DNA of 64,000 nucleotides from Phoebastria nigripes (Eukaryota > Chordata > Aves > Procellariiformes > Diomedeidae). Location of the stretch: NCBI GenBank assembly GCA_035582835.1, contig JAYKAV010002308.1, forward strand, positions 498,466 to 562,465, read 5' to 3'. The stretch's first letter is position 1; every line of letters begins with the position of its first letter. This document shows positions 49,401-63,737 of this stretch, piece after piece. A model generated the notes under the pieces. It did not search any database, was not told the origin of the DNA, and was given only the letters and a program-made list of their open reading frames with translations. The position numbers and the translations under genes were made by a program.

Positions 49401-51296
49401 TAGGGAAATGCAATAGAATGTAATTACTATTTTTTAAAATGCTGTAGCTATGACATTGTATTTTACTTCAATATTTTTATACAGCAAATGTGTTATTTGG
49501 CTACAAAAGAGGAACAAAGTAAGTGGCAGGAAAACAAATTTTCTTCCTTTTTCCTCAAGAAAAAGTATTTCTCGGGTATGTTCAACTTTAAGGGCCAGAT
49601 CTCATCTCTACTTAGTTTTACCCTACCCCTGACCCAGTATAAAGAAGCCTGGAGGCTCTCTTTAAATGCTAATAACTTTAATAGCTTCGACATTGCTGTC
49701 TGAGGAACTGGAGAGGACTGCGTTTGACCGTTCTTTCTCCTCAATCCGTACACCTGGGGCTGTAGGGGCTTGGCACATCTTCACCCTGGAGGAATCCCAG
49801 TCTGGAGAGAAGTAGCACAGCTTGAACAACACAGTGAAAGCAGAGAGGCCAAAGAGTCCAGGACTGAGAGCTTTAACCAAGTCATTATTGATAAGCCAAG
49901 TCCCTTCTTACCACAGCTGAAGTCTGCACCAAGTAGATGTACACCTTAAATTGTTGCAGGCGTGCTTCTTGACACCAATGAATTTGCAAGTGAGATAGTT
50001 TGGACCATTTTAATAATCTGTTTTTACCATTAGTAAGTCTGGTTATTTTGGCCAATTAATACTTTGAATGTTGAAGATAATGAACTGCATTTTTAAAGCA
50101 AGAGTTTAACAACTGTCTGTAAAAAGTCTCTCTCTGTGATTGTATTTATTACTTTAGAAATGAAAAACTTTTTACAAGGTCATGATAAAAATTAAACCTT
50201 TGGGTAAATGTTCAGTCCCACTCTTCCTGTAGCATTAAATATCTCAGAAATGCTGCATTTCTTCTGCAATGAGAGCCACAGCACAGAGTCTCTCATGGAG
50301 AAGTCTGTTATCTCAAGGCGTGGAGCACAATGTGAGAACTCATCAGTGGAAGGCAAAGAGGGATCTGTCACGCAGGGGTGTGAGCACTGAGTCACTAAAC
50401 CTCATCCATGCTAAAGGACAGATTTTTACAAACAGAGGATCAGCAAGTTGCTTTCCGTATTTTCTCTTTTCCTTCCATTCACTCTCATGGTGCAGAGTAA
50501 GCTTGGCTGTAACTTTTGTGTCTTACGCTTCTTGAGCTCATTTCATAAGTTCCATAGAGTCTTTAAGCCAGCAATGACGTATCTTCCTCAAAGCTGCACA
50601 TGAAGCTGGCCATCAAAGGTAAAACTAGATATATGCGCAAAACTGGTTCTTGGTAGGCTACAGGAGGTTCCTCAATTATGTAGTTGTCTAAGNATTCGTT
50701 TTCCATTCATCTGTTTTTTACACAGTATTTACAGATCATTTCTTTTTCATGTCTTTTTCTTCTGGAGCCCATGGTTTAAAACAGTAGAGCAACAGTGCAC
50801 TAACATATACAAAGTGTAAATTTGATCATTAACCTNAAGCTTGAATATTTTAGGCAGCTTATATATAAAAGACTTGTAAACCAGTCTTTTAGGTAGTTTT
50901 TAATCTGAAAACTGTTGCATATTTTAATGAAACTCATTGTGCACTTAGAGTGGCATAACTGAGAAGCAGTTCCAGTGAAATTCAGAAGAGCGTAAAGATT
51001 GCAATACTGAGTATTTTGCTACATAAGCCTTTCTATAAAAAATAGCTGCCAAAAGTAGGAGTGTTCATTCCTGCTCAGCATAATATGTGGTGTTCTGGAG
51101 TGACCAGTACTTAAGAGAAGATGTGATTTCTATTCATAGCGCAACTATTAGCCTATCAGTCAAACAAAATGGATGCAAATTTTACAGTTGGCTAAAAATC
51201 TAACAGTATTTCTTTTCATGTTGAAGAAGCTGCTTTGCTCTTTACTGCCTTTGCTTTACCTCATTCTTCTGAAAATATCTGCAAATATTTAACAAN

Positions 51297-51310
51297 AGAG
51301 AGAGAGAGAG
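51297..51310. repeat. (AG)7 microsatellite
   Basis: Seven perfect AG units, with an N immediately before at 51296, so the true length may be slightly greater. Confidence 0.8.
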
Positions 51311-54002
51311 AAAGCACACATGCATGATTTTCCAAAACTGCCTAGAATCTGCAGCTCCTGATGGCTGTATCTGAAGTACGCAACATTTTTGAAATCACAT
51401 CCTGAATAAACAGGATTCTAAAAAGCAAATATGTAACATACTTGTGTAAAATATCATTCAGGTGTCATTTTCTGTAGCTCTTTTGTATGCCCTTGGAAGG
51501 TGGTTGTGATTGTTGGCAATACCTCAAATAATTTTGTGTCAGAAAGGAATTCAGCTAAAAAGGCGGTTTCAATGTAAGCTAGAAATTGCCAAGTGTAATT
51601 CTGAAATTTAGAATTTTCACACTTAAGTTTCATTNTCAATTCAGATTTGTTGCAGACTCCTTTTAGTATTTTGCTTTCTTCAAAACAACCGACTGCATGT
51701 AACTTTCTTAAGTGGCATTAATGTATTTAACGATTTATTAGAAGAAGTTGTAGTATATTTTTCTTAATAGTTGTATTTAAAAAATGCCTATCCAAGACAA
51801 TTACAGCATAAGGCCATATTTAACATTTTGGACTTTTCTTAGCATAAATGACATAAACGTCCCTATTTTTTGGAATTGTCATGATGCACTTTAATAGATA
51901 ACCACAGACTTTCAGGAAAAAAATGAAATATTTATTTTGCCATTATAGAATTCAGAAGTTTCCCTCCTGTCAAGTCATTNACTTTCCCACCTCCCCATTT
52001 GGCTAACTGCATGTGTCAGAGTTTGTTTTTTTTCCTCATTTCCACATTTTAATTATAAGAAAATCCAGAATGCAACCCAGACTTCAGTAGGTGGACTGAG
52101 ATACTGAAGTGGAATAAAGGAAAAGTGGTCTTGATGCTTCAGTTGCTCTCATTTACAGTTCAGCATCTTTACTGATTCAGAATCCATACGTGAAGTAGAT
52201 AGCTGTGGTCAAATGTTGGCTTCTGCAAGAGTCTAGTTGACGCTTTAGGACCCCACCTCTGCCCACAAACATTATCAGGCTGCAAATGTATTGGAGAAGA
52301 CATGCTTCCAGCACCATGCCTTCTCCCCTGGGCACCAGCTAGTTGTTTCTTGCTTCAGCTGTGCATGTTAAATGGCAGCCCTGCTGTTGGATGAGCGCTT
52401 TTCCCCATCTCCACCAAGAAAAACATAAGACAGCTGAAGCATCTCATGCAACAGCTATTGCCCAAAGATTCCCAGTTGGACCATGCAANCTTGCAACATG
52501 TTTGCAGAAATGTGGTCCCAAATTGACTCTACATGGACACTCTTAAATCAATATCAAGCACATATGTGGTGGTGTATAGCTTGTGTTAAAAAGTTTGCAG
52601 ACATAAGCTGAAATGATATAACTAGCTCTAAACTGGCATGTTTCCACACATGGGTTTACAGGGTTTTAGCTTAATAATTTTTGAAGGGATTTTTAGTTAT
52701 ACCAGTGTAGCTTTTATGTAAAGGCAACATGCTTCTCCTAAATGCTCGAGTTATCTCAGGTCTTGAGTTCCCACTCGGTAAATGAAACTGGTAGGGCTGT
52801 GTTTAACATCTGATTTGCCCACACAAGAAGTTAAGAAAGCAAAGAGCTAATTTTTGAATCTCATGGTGATTATAATTGCATTTACTCCTGATTGACATTG
52901 TTGCAAAAGCAGAATGAAGTCCCATATGTTTAAAAAACCTGATAGGTTCTTATGTTAAAATACCTATTACTAATGCAAATATGTATGTGAGTGTATTCTA
53001 AATAACATTTCTTATCATTATTTGAGATTTATAATTATCTAAATATTTTACTATAATAGAGATTGTGGTTTTATGGGACTCCATCCTTCAACCAGAAAGT
53101 GTAGGATTTTTGTGAATAAATCTTCTAGAGTTAATTGCAGCAGGAGGCAAGTGTGTCCGTTCCATGAACTTTGGAATTATTACTTTAAGAATTATCCAAA
53201 ATGCTCTTGTCACAGCTAATTGCAAAATCCAATTTTTGGTCCAAGAAAAAGGTCTGTATATTTTGGTTTATAGAAAAAGGAGCACACATTTTTAATATTC
53301 CTTTAATATACGTATTATGATAGTCTTTAATTGTACATTCTCACATCATGTATTGTAAGGGCATACAACTTTAGATTTGTGTGGAGGATTTCATACTACT
53401 TCAAAAAATTATTTCTACTGAATTACAGTAATGTCATTGAATTATTATCAAGTATTGACTTTTTATACTTTATAGCTAATCTACTTTGACTTTCCTGGTG
53501 CGTTTTGGACTATGAAGCAGTTAATTACAACGCTAGTTATAGGTTTCAAAAGCAGCGATCAGCACCTTTTCACTGTTCTTGGCCATATACTTAAATCTAC
53601 AATATGTAAGTAAGTTTACAAATTATTTTTTTTCCTTAACTTCTGCTTGCCTGACTGCTCTGATAATTCAGTGGAATATAAGAGTTTAAAAAAAAAATAT
53701 TTCTAAAACATATTACAAANGAGAAAGACGTAAGCTAATGTTGTAGGTGAATGGTTTTTTGTTAGTAGCTGACCTTCTACTGCTAGAAAAAAGAAAGTCT
53801 TGGCTAGAAGACAGTTCAATAAATGAACAGGCTATATATTGATTTTTCTCCGTTTTCCCTTGTTATGTAATATGATTTCCCTTCCCTTGCAAGGGTTGCT
53901 GTCGTATGGGATGGGGCTGGGATCATGGTCGTGGAAGCGTATGGGAATGTGTAGACTAAGGAAGGCTGTCACAGCAGTCAATAAGATCTGAGAGGTGTTG
54001 AC

Positions 54003-54055
54003 TAATTGCCTGCTAATTACACAGTAAATTGTCTAATTAAGCTGATGGTTAATTA
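54003..54055. promoter_or_regulatory. Cluster of TAATTA/TAATTG motifs (speculative)
   Basis: TAATTG at 54003 and TAATTA at 54014, 54034 and 54050: four homeodomain-type cores in 53 bp, within a block (about 53880-54260) that looks richer in G and C than its surroundings. TAATTR is the core site of many Antp- and paired-class homeodomains, but is also frequent by chance in AT-rich DNA. Regulatory activity is only a guess. Confidence 0.2.
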
Positions 54056-54814
54056 GGGTACGCTCGCACAGCAGTCTTGTGGAATTTTTGTCTGATGTCT
54101 GGGAAGCAGCTTGTGTAATTGGCAAACTGGTAAGGACTGGCAGAGAACATGACTGGGAAGCACGCTGCCAGTAGATGACAGAATAAGGATGCGTTTGCAC
54201 AAAGGTTGTCATGTGAACACTGAGGGGTTTGTTAGCCTTCTCCAGCTACGTGGCAGCAGGCGCAATGAGAAATTTAGCTGAAAGCTACTGGAAGCTGTAA
54301 ATAAAATAAGGTTTAAGTGTGTAATATTAGAAAAGCAGTGACATGTGCTTTTCTCATATTTTAGTCAGAATTTGGACTTTAGATAATTAAAGTTTTTGCT
54401 AATAAACACAGAGTATCAAAATTCTCATGTAAAGAACTTCACCAACCTGTGCAATTTGACCATGGCAGTAATTATTGTATTGTGATCTGTTTAGTGGAGT
54501 CACAAAATGATACTGTTTCCCAGGATACTCTATTTGTATGTCGATGTTGAAAAAGTATAGCTGTTAATAAGGATGCTCGCCAACCATCATAACCATCATA
54601 TATGGTATTCTGAATCCTCATTAGGCATTGTGTCCATCCCTAGATGTGGCAGAGTATGAACAAGTCATAATGATGCTCTGAATTAAATGTGTGTGCACTA
54701 TGCATAACTATAATATGATTAATGAAAGTATCTAGATTCCAGATTCTGACCCAAAGCCGATGGAAACTGTTGGGAGTATTAAACAGCAAGAACTGGGACA
54801 GTGCAGGAGTACAG

Positions 54815-54935
54815 ACACCAATTCAGCAAAGCGTCAATTCACTGTGATTTAAATTTGTAATTCAGTAAAATAATGTGGTACGTGCATTTTCTTAAAGTTA
54901 ATTACAAATGTAAGCTTCTTGCAGAATCAGCATAG
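54815..54935. mobile_element. Old MITE-like palindromic repeat (copy C)
   Basis: The left arm is accaattcagcaaagcgtca and the right part is tacgtgcattttcttaaag, atgtaagcttcttgcag, aatcagcat, read as the inverse of the left arm. This is the layout expected of the two arms of the sauropsid palindromic repeat described for copies A and B. It shares ttcagcaaagcgt exactly with copy B. Arms are diverged from each other. Confidence 0.5.
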
Positions 54936-57900
54936 CGCAATACAGGATTGGGTCTTCACATGATGCCGAGATTTAATTTTGAGCTGTGTATCAGAAAAAT
55001 CCAAGAAAAAAATAGCTCTTTTGTATATCATGAGCTAAACCGAAGAAAGTATGTGTATATGTGTGTGTTTATTAAGAATGTTTTGATGTCACTTGAGCAA
55101 AGTGAAGCTTAATATCCACTTTCACCCTTGGAAATGGTATATTGTTTCAGAGGTCCCCATCTTTTTACTTTTTAGTATTTGCAGTATGTGGTTTGGGCAT
55201 AGTGTCTTCCTGGAACAAAAAAGAAAACAGAGTGAATTCCAGATCTGGATTGCTGCTGAAACTGTTGGTTTTGTTTTATTTTTTAGTTTTTAACTTAAAC
55301 CACAAATGTGTTTCTTCTCCCATAGAAATAGAACTTTTTTNAAAAAATCAAAATTTGAGGGAGTAAATTATACTTTCTTTGATTAATGAAGCCATTTTTA
55401 TCCTGTGATCTTGCTGCTTCTACCTCCCTGCACCTGCACCTAGCACCCTCTACGTTGTGAATTTTTGTTTATGATTTTTCCTTCAAAAATAATTGAGCAA
55501 AATCATGGTACACTTAAGAGCATTCTCACTGTGCCAGTCATCAGACACGGGACTCTGAACACTAACAGGCTGATCTAGAAGGCCTTAAACCTTCTCTGAG
55601 GGGATTATAACAGTACTTGTAATGCTGCTTCTCTGTGTATATTTGCACAGAATAAAATGCTACGATTCCCCTGCATCAGATTCTGTGAATTGTTGCGGAA
55701 AACGAAAAAGGTGTAATTCATTGATTCAAGTCAAAACCATACAAGGACGCCCTATGTACCTAATTTTCTTTCAAATAAAATATATTTTAAATTTACATTT
55801 GATATTTACATGTATGTTTTCCCACATCCATCTGCACATGTGCAAAACCAAACCTCTTCAATTTTTTTTTCCTTACNGTTTTTTAAGGATTATTCCTTAA
55901 AAATATTGGAGAAACTATTCTTTTTGTCTCTGACAGCACATTCAGGAACAAAGCTCACTTCACCAGCCAACTGCAGGAACTGAAAGCATGCAGTGCAACC
56001 ATCACGCTTGCTTTCATTTTCTATCATGGGGCAGCAAACGGATATGTTGTTAATGCATTTTATTCTCTGAAGACAGAGAAAGGAGTTCAGAGGATAATTG
56101 TTACCTTATTACATCCTTCAAAAGGAATTTCTGGCACATGCTATTATGATTTATGATTTAATAACTCAAACATAGAAAAGGATGTTTCTGGTAATTCACA
56201 TGGTATAGAATGTATGTATGTAAAGCCCTATTGCAACATCAAAATTTGTAATAACAAAAAATTGCGTGGCAATAATGCTGCTCTTAAACAGCATCAATTA
56301 CCAACTTTTTTGAGAACTCATGGTTTTTTACAATGTATTAATATTTTCGGATGCAGTTGTAGCTGTATCTTATCATATATCTGTGCTTTATTGTGGACTT
56401 GATCAAAAATGCCCCTAATGCATTCTTTCCCAAAGCATCTTCATTGTCTGTTTTCAAACCTCATGCTCAAACAATGGAGTCAAAGGAGCCTGTTGTCGGC
56501 GTGTTGTCGGTGTTATGTTCCAGTTTATTGCCTGCGATGGTTCTCTCCCTGTGCAGTTCAGGAGGGTTCTTGTTTGCCACCCTTTTATTTAATGTGTATA
56601 TCAAGCCATAGAGAAGGTTTAGTAAAGTGACATTGATTGAAGTGTTTTCAATATGTCGAAACTCAGCTTTATAACTCTCGGCTGATTTAGCTTGAGCAGT
56701 TGATTGCATTATTCAGTGTTTGTGGGAGACTGGGGCATGGTTGAGAGCATGCTGCGCAAAAGTCAATCCAGACAAGATAGAAGTAATGCTGGGATCGTTA
56801 GAGGAAACATCCAGAGGCTACGGCAAGAGAATTATCAGTCCTTCCGGCTGAGGGATGTAGTGCCATTCCAGACTGTAGCTGCAACAGGAGATAAGAGCCA
56901 GGAGCCTACATCCCTTTTATTTTCTGAATGCAGGCCTTGCTAAGAGTATCCATGCTTTATATTTCAAGATTAACCTACTGCCAATGCATGCTATATGGGA
57001 CTGCGTCTTAAATCTATCCAATTTTTGTCAGTGGTGACAAACTTCACGGCGTGAACGCCACAAAGTGCCTCATTAGGGAATTAAAAATGCGCCCAGCCCA
57101 TACTGGCTGTTTTGGGTACACTGGGATGGAGGGGAAGGAGATGCTGGCACTTCATCTGAATGCTGTTGTTGCGTATGCTTGGAGCTCTTGCCCTGGGGTG
57201 ATCTGTAACAGCCTGAGTCTCTTAACTCCAGCACAAACTTGAAGAGCTTGTTTTTCTTCTTTAATTTTGCAAGAATTCAGGAAAGGGTGAATATTGGTTT
57301 CCTAGTTGCTACTGGTTTTTTTATTGTTCTGTTTAAGTTTATGTTGCTGCCAAAAGCAGTGTTCTCAGAAGGTCAGTTGATTGCTGCTGTTGTGTAGGAG
57401 GTATATTTTAAAGACTGCCAGGAGTACCTGGAATAGGTGGTTTCACATGAAGGTAATGCAGATCTCAAACACATAAATAAACAAAATCTTGTTTTCCTAT
57501 ATTCTGGGTATATTTAAACTCAGATGAATTTGCTTATATTTATGGACTTTTTCATTTGATAGCCAGAAAAGTTTTGTGCCTTTAGGGAGAGGAGAATATT
57601 GGAGTCCATGTCCAAATTTTTGGAGTATGCATTTTTGAGTGTCACATTTTTTAAATGGCTATACTTTTGTCATTCTTATTCCAGGCTAAAAATCTGCATT
57701 TATCTTGGGCTAAAATTGAACAAATCTATCAGCCAGAAAATTCATAAGGGANTATTATGGGTTTTTTCTAGAAACAGAAAGTTTAACCTGGAAATACAAA
57801 CTTAATCTGCACTTTACAATAAAACTGTATGTATCCAAATACATAGNTTTTTTCACTTGAGCAACTTTACCCTCATAACATCATTTACATTTTCTTTTCC

Positions 57901-59689
57901 ATTCTAACCCTATGGTTGGAGAAGACTCTAAACATGTATGAAAGAGAGAGTAAGAATATATTTGAGAGTAAAGTATTAAAACTATAAACCAAAGAACATC
58001 AGTCTTACAACTTGTTTCTTATGCCCCTCTCTTCAGTACTGAAAGTGATGCTTTGCTACCGTAACGAAAATTGTTTGAGTGTGTGGTGGGAGTTTCATAC
58101 CTGTAGATACATAAGCTCTGTCTTGTGATGTATATTTCATTGCTTTTTGGGTGGTTTTTTGCTTCTTGCATTCCTCCCTTAATGTAATTTCAAAAATTAG
58201 TGCCAGAGAGTGCAAGGATTTAGTGAGGTTTAAATTACCAAAAGATAACAGTTTCTACACAAAGAGACTGACAGATTTCAAGCTCTGCTAAGAATCTGTC
58301 TGACGGTCGAATTCATGCAGAGGAGAGACTTGCTTCTGTGTCAGACATCCTCCATGTGTAGCTTGCTTCAATTACATTCAAGGGTTCACATTCCCACCGT
58401 GTCTCTTCTTTATGTGTTTTCCTTATCTTTTAAGAAGTCTTTTGTCAGCCAGCCTTTTCTGGTCTTAAATGAGCTTTTATCACGGGTAGTGGACCATCCA
58501 TGCTTGTTTGTTTTTTGCAGGATGCGCTGGACTGCTTCCTGTTTCTGATGTAGATGTTGGAACACAACATCACCTATATTCCTGCTTTTCTATCTATAAA
58601 ACAAGAGTTCACAGTGTGCTAGCTGGTATTCAAAAGCATGACATTAGACCCTGTTTCAAAATAATGCAACTTAATAGCATAATTAAGGATGTAGTATTTG
58701 CATTCAGCGCATGTTTACAGTGAAGTGTCTTGATATAGCTAAGCTCTCATGGACAGAAACATTCAGTGCAACAAAGAAAAACATTTTTTTTTTAAGTCAT
58801 GGAAATGAGAGTTGTTTATTTTAAGAGATCTTATGTAAACGTAACTGGGGGAGGGAAAGCAAACCAGCATTTCTAGCCAATCCATGCCTGCACACATGTA
58901 TCTCTTCTGGCTGGAGCTTTCCCCTTTGGTGCCATTAGCATTTTCATTTCAAAAAAACGACAGTCTGCAGTGGAAGCAGTAAAAATGTTCAACCTGTGGT
59001 TTAAATTATTGATTTTTTTGAATATTGAAGCTGTATTTCAAATGGGTTTTGTTCGAGTTACTTCTGGGTAGAGGGTTCCAGAGGTAATTTGATATCTAAA
59101 AGCTTGTGTGTTTCAAAGCCATTTCAGTCTTTTGAGTTCCTTCAGCTGATCAGCTGATTGGGTAAAATACCTTATTGTCTTCTGAATTGCAGGCAATAGA
59201 TAAACTGCAGCTCAAGGTTAGCATGTAGACTAGCATACAGTGCTCTTGGTGATTTATTATGTGTACTCAGTGTCCAATCAACTGACAAAAATAGCTCATT
59301 TATTTTTAATGCAGTAACTTATCTTCACTTAAAAAAGTAAAAATCTTTTGAGATGCTAGCATTCACAATTTAGATGGGGGAACTCTGTTATCTGTATTGC
59401 TAGGTAATGATGCGTAATTAAAATTAGGTGAGTTCATGGTATAGAATCCAGTATGTGTAAATAAAAAGTCAATGCTCACAAACAAATTGTGTTATATTAC
59501 TACATAACAGAATGGCTGCAGTGAGAGAGAAGTCACTTTTAAAGAACTGCAGTACAAGCAGCATTCATGTTTATATAAGAATACTTTCACAGAGGGCTGG
59601 GTTGTTGATGGTTGTACACGTACAATGCATAGGAAGTTAGCCATTCTCAGCATCCTTCTATTCACAGAAAAAAAAATGTAAAAATGGTA

Positions 59690-59790
59690 TTACTTTAATA
59701 AGGCTCAGATCTGGCAATGAAGCCATATTGGAATGCATATTGGAGTTCATGGGAACTGTGAAAATGAAATTAATTGCAGGAATGGGCCCG
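59690..59790. mobile_element. Possible MITE-like remnant (copy E)
   Basis: aaggctcagatctggcaatg, ttggagttcatgggaactg and attgcaggaatgggcccgg look like worn parts of a palindromic repeat with gcaggatcgggcc-type ends. Weak resemblance only. Confidence 0.3.
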
Positions 59791-62554
59791 GTTAAGAAGT
59801 GTTATTATCACTGATGACACTAAATATCATAGAATAATGGGATGATTCAGATTTAAAACAGACAGGTTTTTTCCCTTAAGGAGGCTGTGGGTTTAAAGAG
59901 TACCAAAATAAAAGAATGTTTCATTAAAGTATGAATTATGCAAATNCAAAATTATGCAACTTATTTTGCAAATATGCATATATAGTGCATATATGTTTAT
60001 ATAAAATTCAAATGTATGAAGATAAGTCATGAAAAGATGTGTGGCATAAAGAGCTTATATAATGCCCGATTGGTTTCCCTCCTACAATAACTCTAGTTTC
60101 TGTGATTGTAGTTTTAAAGATTTGTCAAAAAGTTTGTTGATATTCTTGGGTTATTGCACTTCAGTGTTTTGCATTGTAATTTACAAAATACTGTTTAAAT
60201 ACCATGAGGAGTAAAGTTGCTGCTGTATCACTGTGTGCATAAAATAGTCTTATCCCTGTTGTTCCTAGATGTGCAGCAAAGAAGCCTGCCTTGCTCTGTA
60301 CTGGCTGCACAAACCAATGTTAGCTAGGGAAAGGTTGTCTAAGATCAGCAGAGATGTAAAAAACCAGATTCCTACTGCCTCCAAAAGCAGAAACATGCAA
60401 TCCATACCTGCCTATATAATTTCTTGTTTTGCACATTAAGATAAGTGAGCATTGACTATACTGTATAGATTAATGTCCATACCTGGGGATACAACTTTGG
60501 GCTGAGAAGAGAATATCAATAATTTATGGCTGTAGGGAGGACAGCTGGATCTCTGTGCCATGGAGCTCTCCTTGGTCCTGATGCAAACTTGGCCTCATTG
60601 CTCTTGGCATGAGACTGCTCGTGTGATCTGGCATGTGTCAGCAGCAGGTATATCCTATTCCTCAGTGAGGTTTTGCAGTGAGCTGTGCTTTAAACTTCAC
60701 AGTTCTGTGGTAGAAAAAAGGATGGGAAGACATTCCCTATGTCCTGTTTATCACTAATATAATTATCCCTAATCAATGATTTCTTGTGGGGCGAAAAACC
60801 ATATTTCTCCTTATACAACTTTGTTTATGACTTTTTACAGTTAGCATCAGAAGGCTTTTGAATCCTTGTCCCAGTTTTAAATCAATATTCTATTGGAATA
60901 AATGAAGAGCCTGCAGGTCAGGCTGCCCTCTCTAGCTGAGGACAGATTTATTCTTAGTATTCCAGTTTTGAGCATGCATAAGCCTTTTGTAGCACGTCTC
61001 AGCTGGCTCTGCCATTAATAGTGCCAGAGATGTAGCCACAGCCATCGTATACTTTCTTACACCCCTGTGGCAGTAGTAGTGGGAACATTTACCACAGATT
61101 CCCCAAATGAAACCCTAACTCAATTGTAGTCTCTAACAACTACCTTCCTATTGATTTCAAGGAGAATGAACTTCATGTCTACCCTATCTCTGTGTGCCTG
61201 CTAGATCCTCTGATGAGCATATTTACTTAACCGACAGACCTGAGCAATGACTCCAGAGAGTGCTGGGGTTTGGGACCTATTATACATTTAATGAGAAAGA
61301 ACATGGCCAGCTCAGAATAATTTTTTTTTCTCAGTAGTAAATAGGAGAATCGTCTTGCTAGGAATTTCCATGTATCATGGCTACTTTCAGTTCTCACAAG
61401 AATATTTTAATGAACTTTGCTTTTTTTGCTTTATTAAACTTGTGCTTCATGTCCCACAGGGCTCATTTTTAAAAGCCAATAGAATGCGTCATTTTTCCTA
61501 GGCATTTAAAAAAATTAATAGGCAATGATTAACCTACTGCTATGAACACTTCAGGTGAACCTGGAGGAAAACCAGACCTGAGATTGGGGCCCCTGTGTCT
61601 GCCACAAGCGAATGGGAATCAGAGCTCATCCTGTGGCATAAAAATTCCATGTACACTTCAGCACTTCTCTACATGGATTCTTGTCTGTCAGAGAAGTTAA
61701 AACATGCGCAAACACTGAACGTTTATTTATTAAGAGGTCAATCTAGAAAACTAGAATCAGCCCAGCAGGCTGGAAATCTCTGCTTTGAGGATCTCAAGAG
61801 GAAAAAGTCATCTCTCTATATATTATGGAGCCTATGTGTGGTCCCTCTTGTGATGACTGATGGATAAACACACAGTGCTCTCAGAGACTGATGGCAGATC
61901 CAGACGTGCTGGCTCTGCCCTTCCTGAGAGCAGCCCACCCAGGATCTGCATTCCCAAAGACCCTCCCCGGGATGTACACATGATGCCCCAAGTTCAGTCT
62001 CAGCTTTCTTACCAGAGCTGTACTGCATCCTCATCAATCATAACGTGCTAGCAGAGTTCGTTCTATGATTCAGGGGGTCAGGAAAAACCTGTTAGTCATT
62101 ACAAAAATGGTAACTAAGTCAGGATGATAGTTTAATTCGGAGTGGAAGATTTGAGATTCCTTGCAAGTTGATTCATGGGAAAGTAATTTCAAAGGAGTCA
62201 ATTATTTGGTTTTCGTTATTTAGTTTAAATGTATTCTGATACTATTTCGACTACTTTTATGTCTATGAAAATAAAATCTAACAGTTTGCATGCAGTACTC
62301 TTATGTGTGTCCCCATTCTGNTAGCCAATACAAAGAGGAAAATACTAGTTTTATTTCATGGATTTTAAAGTAGATGAGGCCTCTAGCAAAAATCAAAATC
62401 TATTTTAAAGATCCTGTCTAAAATTTAGTGCTGAATTAAAATTGGTTTGAATCTCTTACAAGATGTTGAAGTGCTGAGTTAAAATGCATAGGGGCTGATA
62501 TTTTCATGGTTTGTTTTTCCCCACAATTATGTTATGCAGATCTATGTATACTCA

Positions 62555-62640
62555 GGCTCTGAGAATGGTAGGTGGCTCAGCCTTGCAATCCCTGCTCATG
62601 CAAAAGACCCTTTGGCTTCAATAGGACTTTTGCATAGAAA
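62555..62640. mobile_element. MITE-like palindromic repeat (copy D)
   Basis: It carries a perfect 9-bp inverted repeat, atgcaaaag (62598-62606) and cttttgcat (62627-62635), around ggcttcaatagga, which resembles the attgacttcaatggga centre of an old sauropsid palindromic repeat. The left flank ccttgcaatccctgctc fits the same class. Confidence 0.45.
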
Positions 62641-63737
62641 AAGATAAAAGGAGTATGTTCAAAACAAAGTTAACATTTAAGAGCTCAGGTTATCAAAGTA
62701 GAAGCATTACGGGTAATTATCATTGGAATGTAAAACAAAATATTCCCCTAGATACTGAAACCCTTCCACCTTCCCTGTACCCCTTTCTCTGTGACTTGAA
62801 ATGTTCAGTGCCACCTGGAGAATTGATACTTTGAAAAATATAGTGTTAGCTATTTAAATACTTTCCCAAATAGAATTCGTATAATTTCCTTGAATTTCTC
62901 ACCCCTAAATATACACAAATGCTAATCAATGTTTATAGTATTTAAGCATTCTTAATCCTAATGGAAAAAGAAAATGCTGCGGGTAGGTACAAGACGTACC
63001 TCAATATTTGCAATTCATCCCCAGCAGAAAATTTAAATACATGCTTCAAGGGAGTCATGTGATTCTCCTCCTAATTACTTAATCCAGCAATAAAAATATT
63101 TTGGATTATACATAAATTTAAATATAACTTTGGTGTTCTGTAACTCCCCAATGTTGATTCTTTGTGCAAGAATTTTAACAACTTTTTAAATAGGATTGTA
63201 GTTAAAAGATTTTTCTTCTTGATTATTGAAGAAATCATATTTTTCTCCCCTTAAAGGGAAGCATCTATTCTCCCCTCCTCCTAGGAGAATATAATAGTCT
63301 TGATTTACTTATAGTAATCTGGAGGAAAATATTTTAGTGATGGTTCACAATTTACCGATGGAGTTTTACAAAACAGCCTCTAGGAACAGCTAGAAATACA
63401 TTGATTATATGGCTTCCCTATGAGAAAACAGTAATTAAAATTATACCACAGATTCTGTCAGGACATGTTAATATTTAATTAGGCAGTAAGTGAGCTTGGT
63501 ACAGGTGTCCGGAGTTNTTGATGGGAGCTTTGTTAATCCATGTAGTATTGTCTCTTAAATAGTTACCAACTTGCTTTTTTCAAGTGTGAAGTTACATGCT
63601 TAATTAGCAGACATTAGAATTGCTGCGTTAGAGTTTTTGTTTGTTTCTGTGTCTATACATTGAGTGCAAAATCCTAGATGCTGTGGGCTTTAAAGAACCC
63701 ATTTTCTCATTGTTTGCTGTTTCTGTCAGGGATTTTG

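Noticed and set aside
59828..59855. tcatagaataatgggatgattc as another CR1 3' terminus
   Set aside because: Only the terminal motif matches; the adjoining sequence does not follow the CR1 3' UTR.
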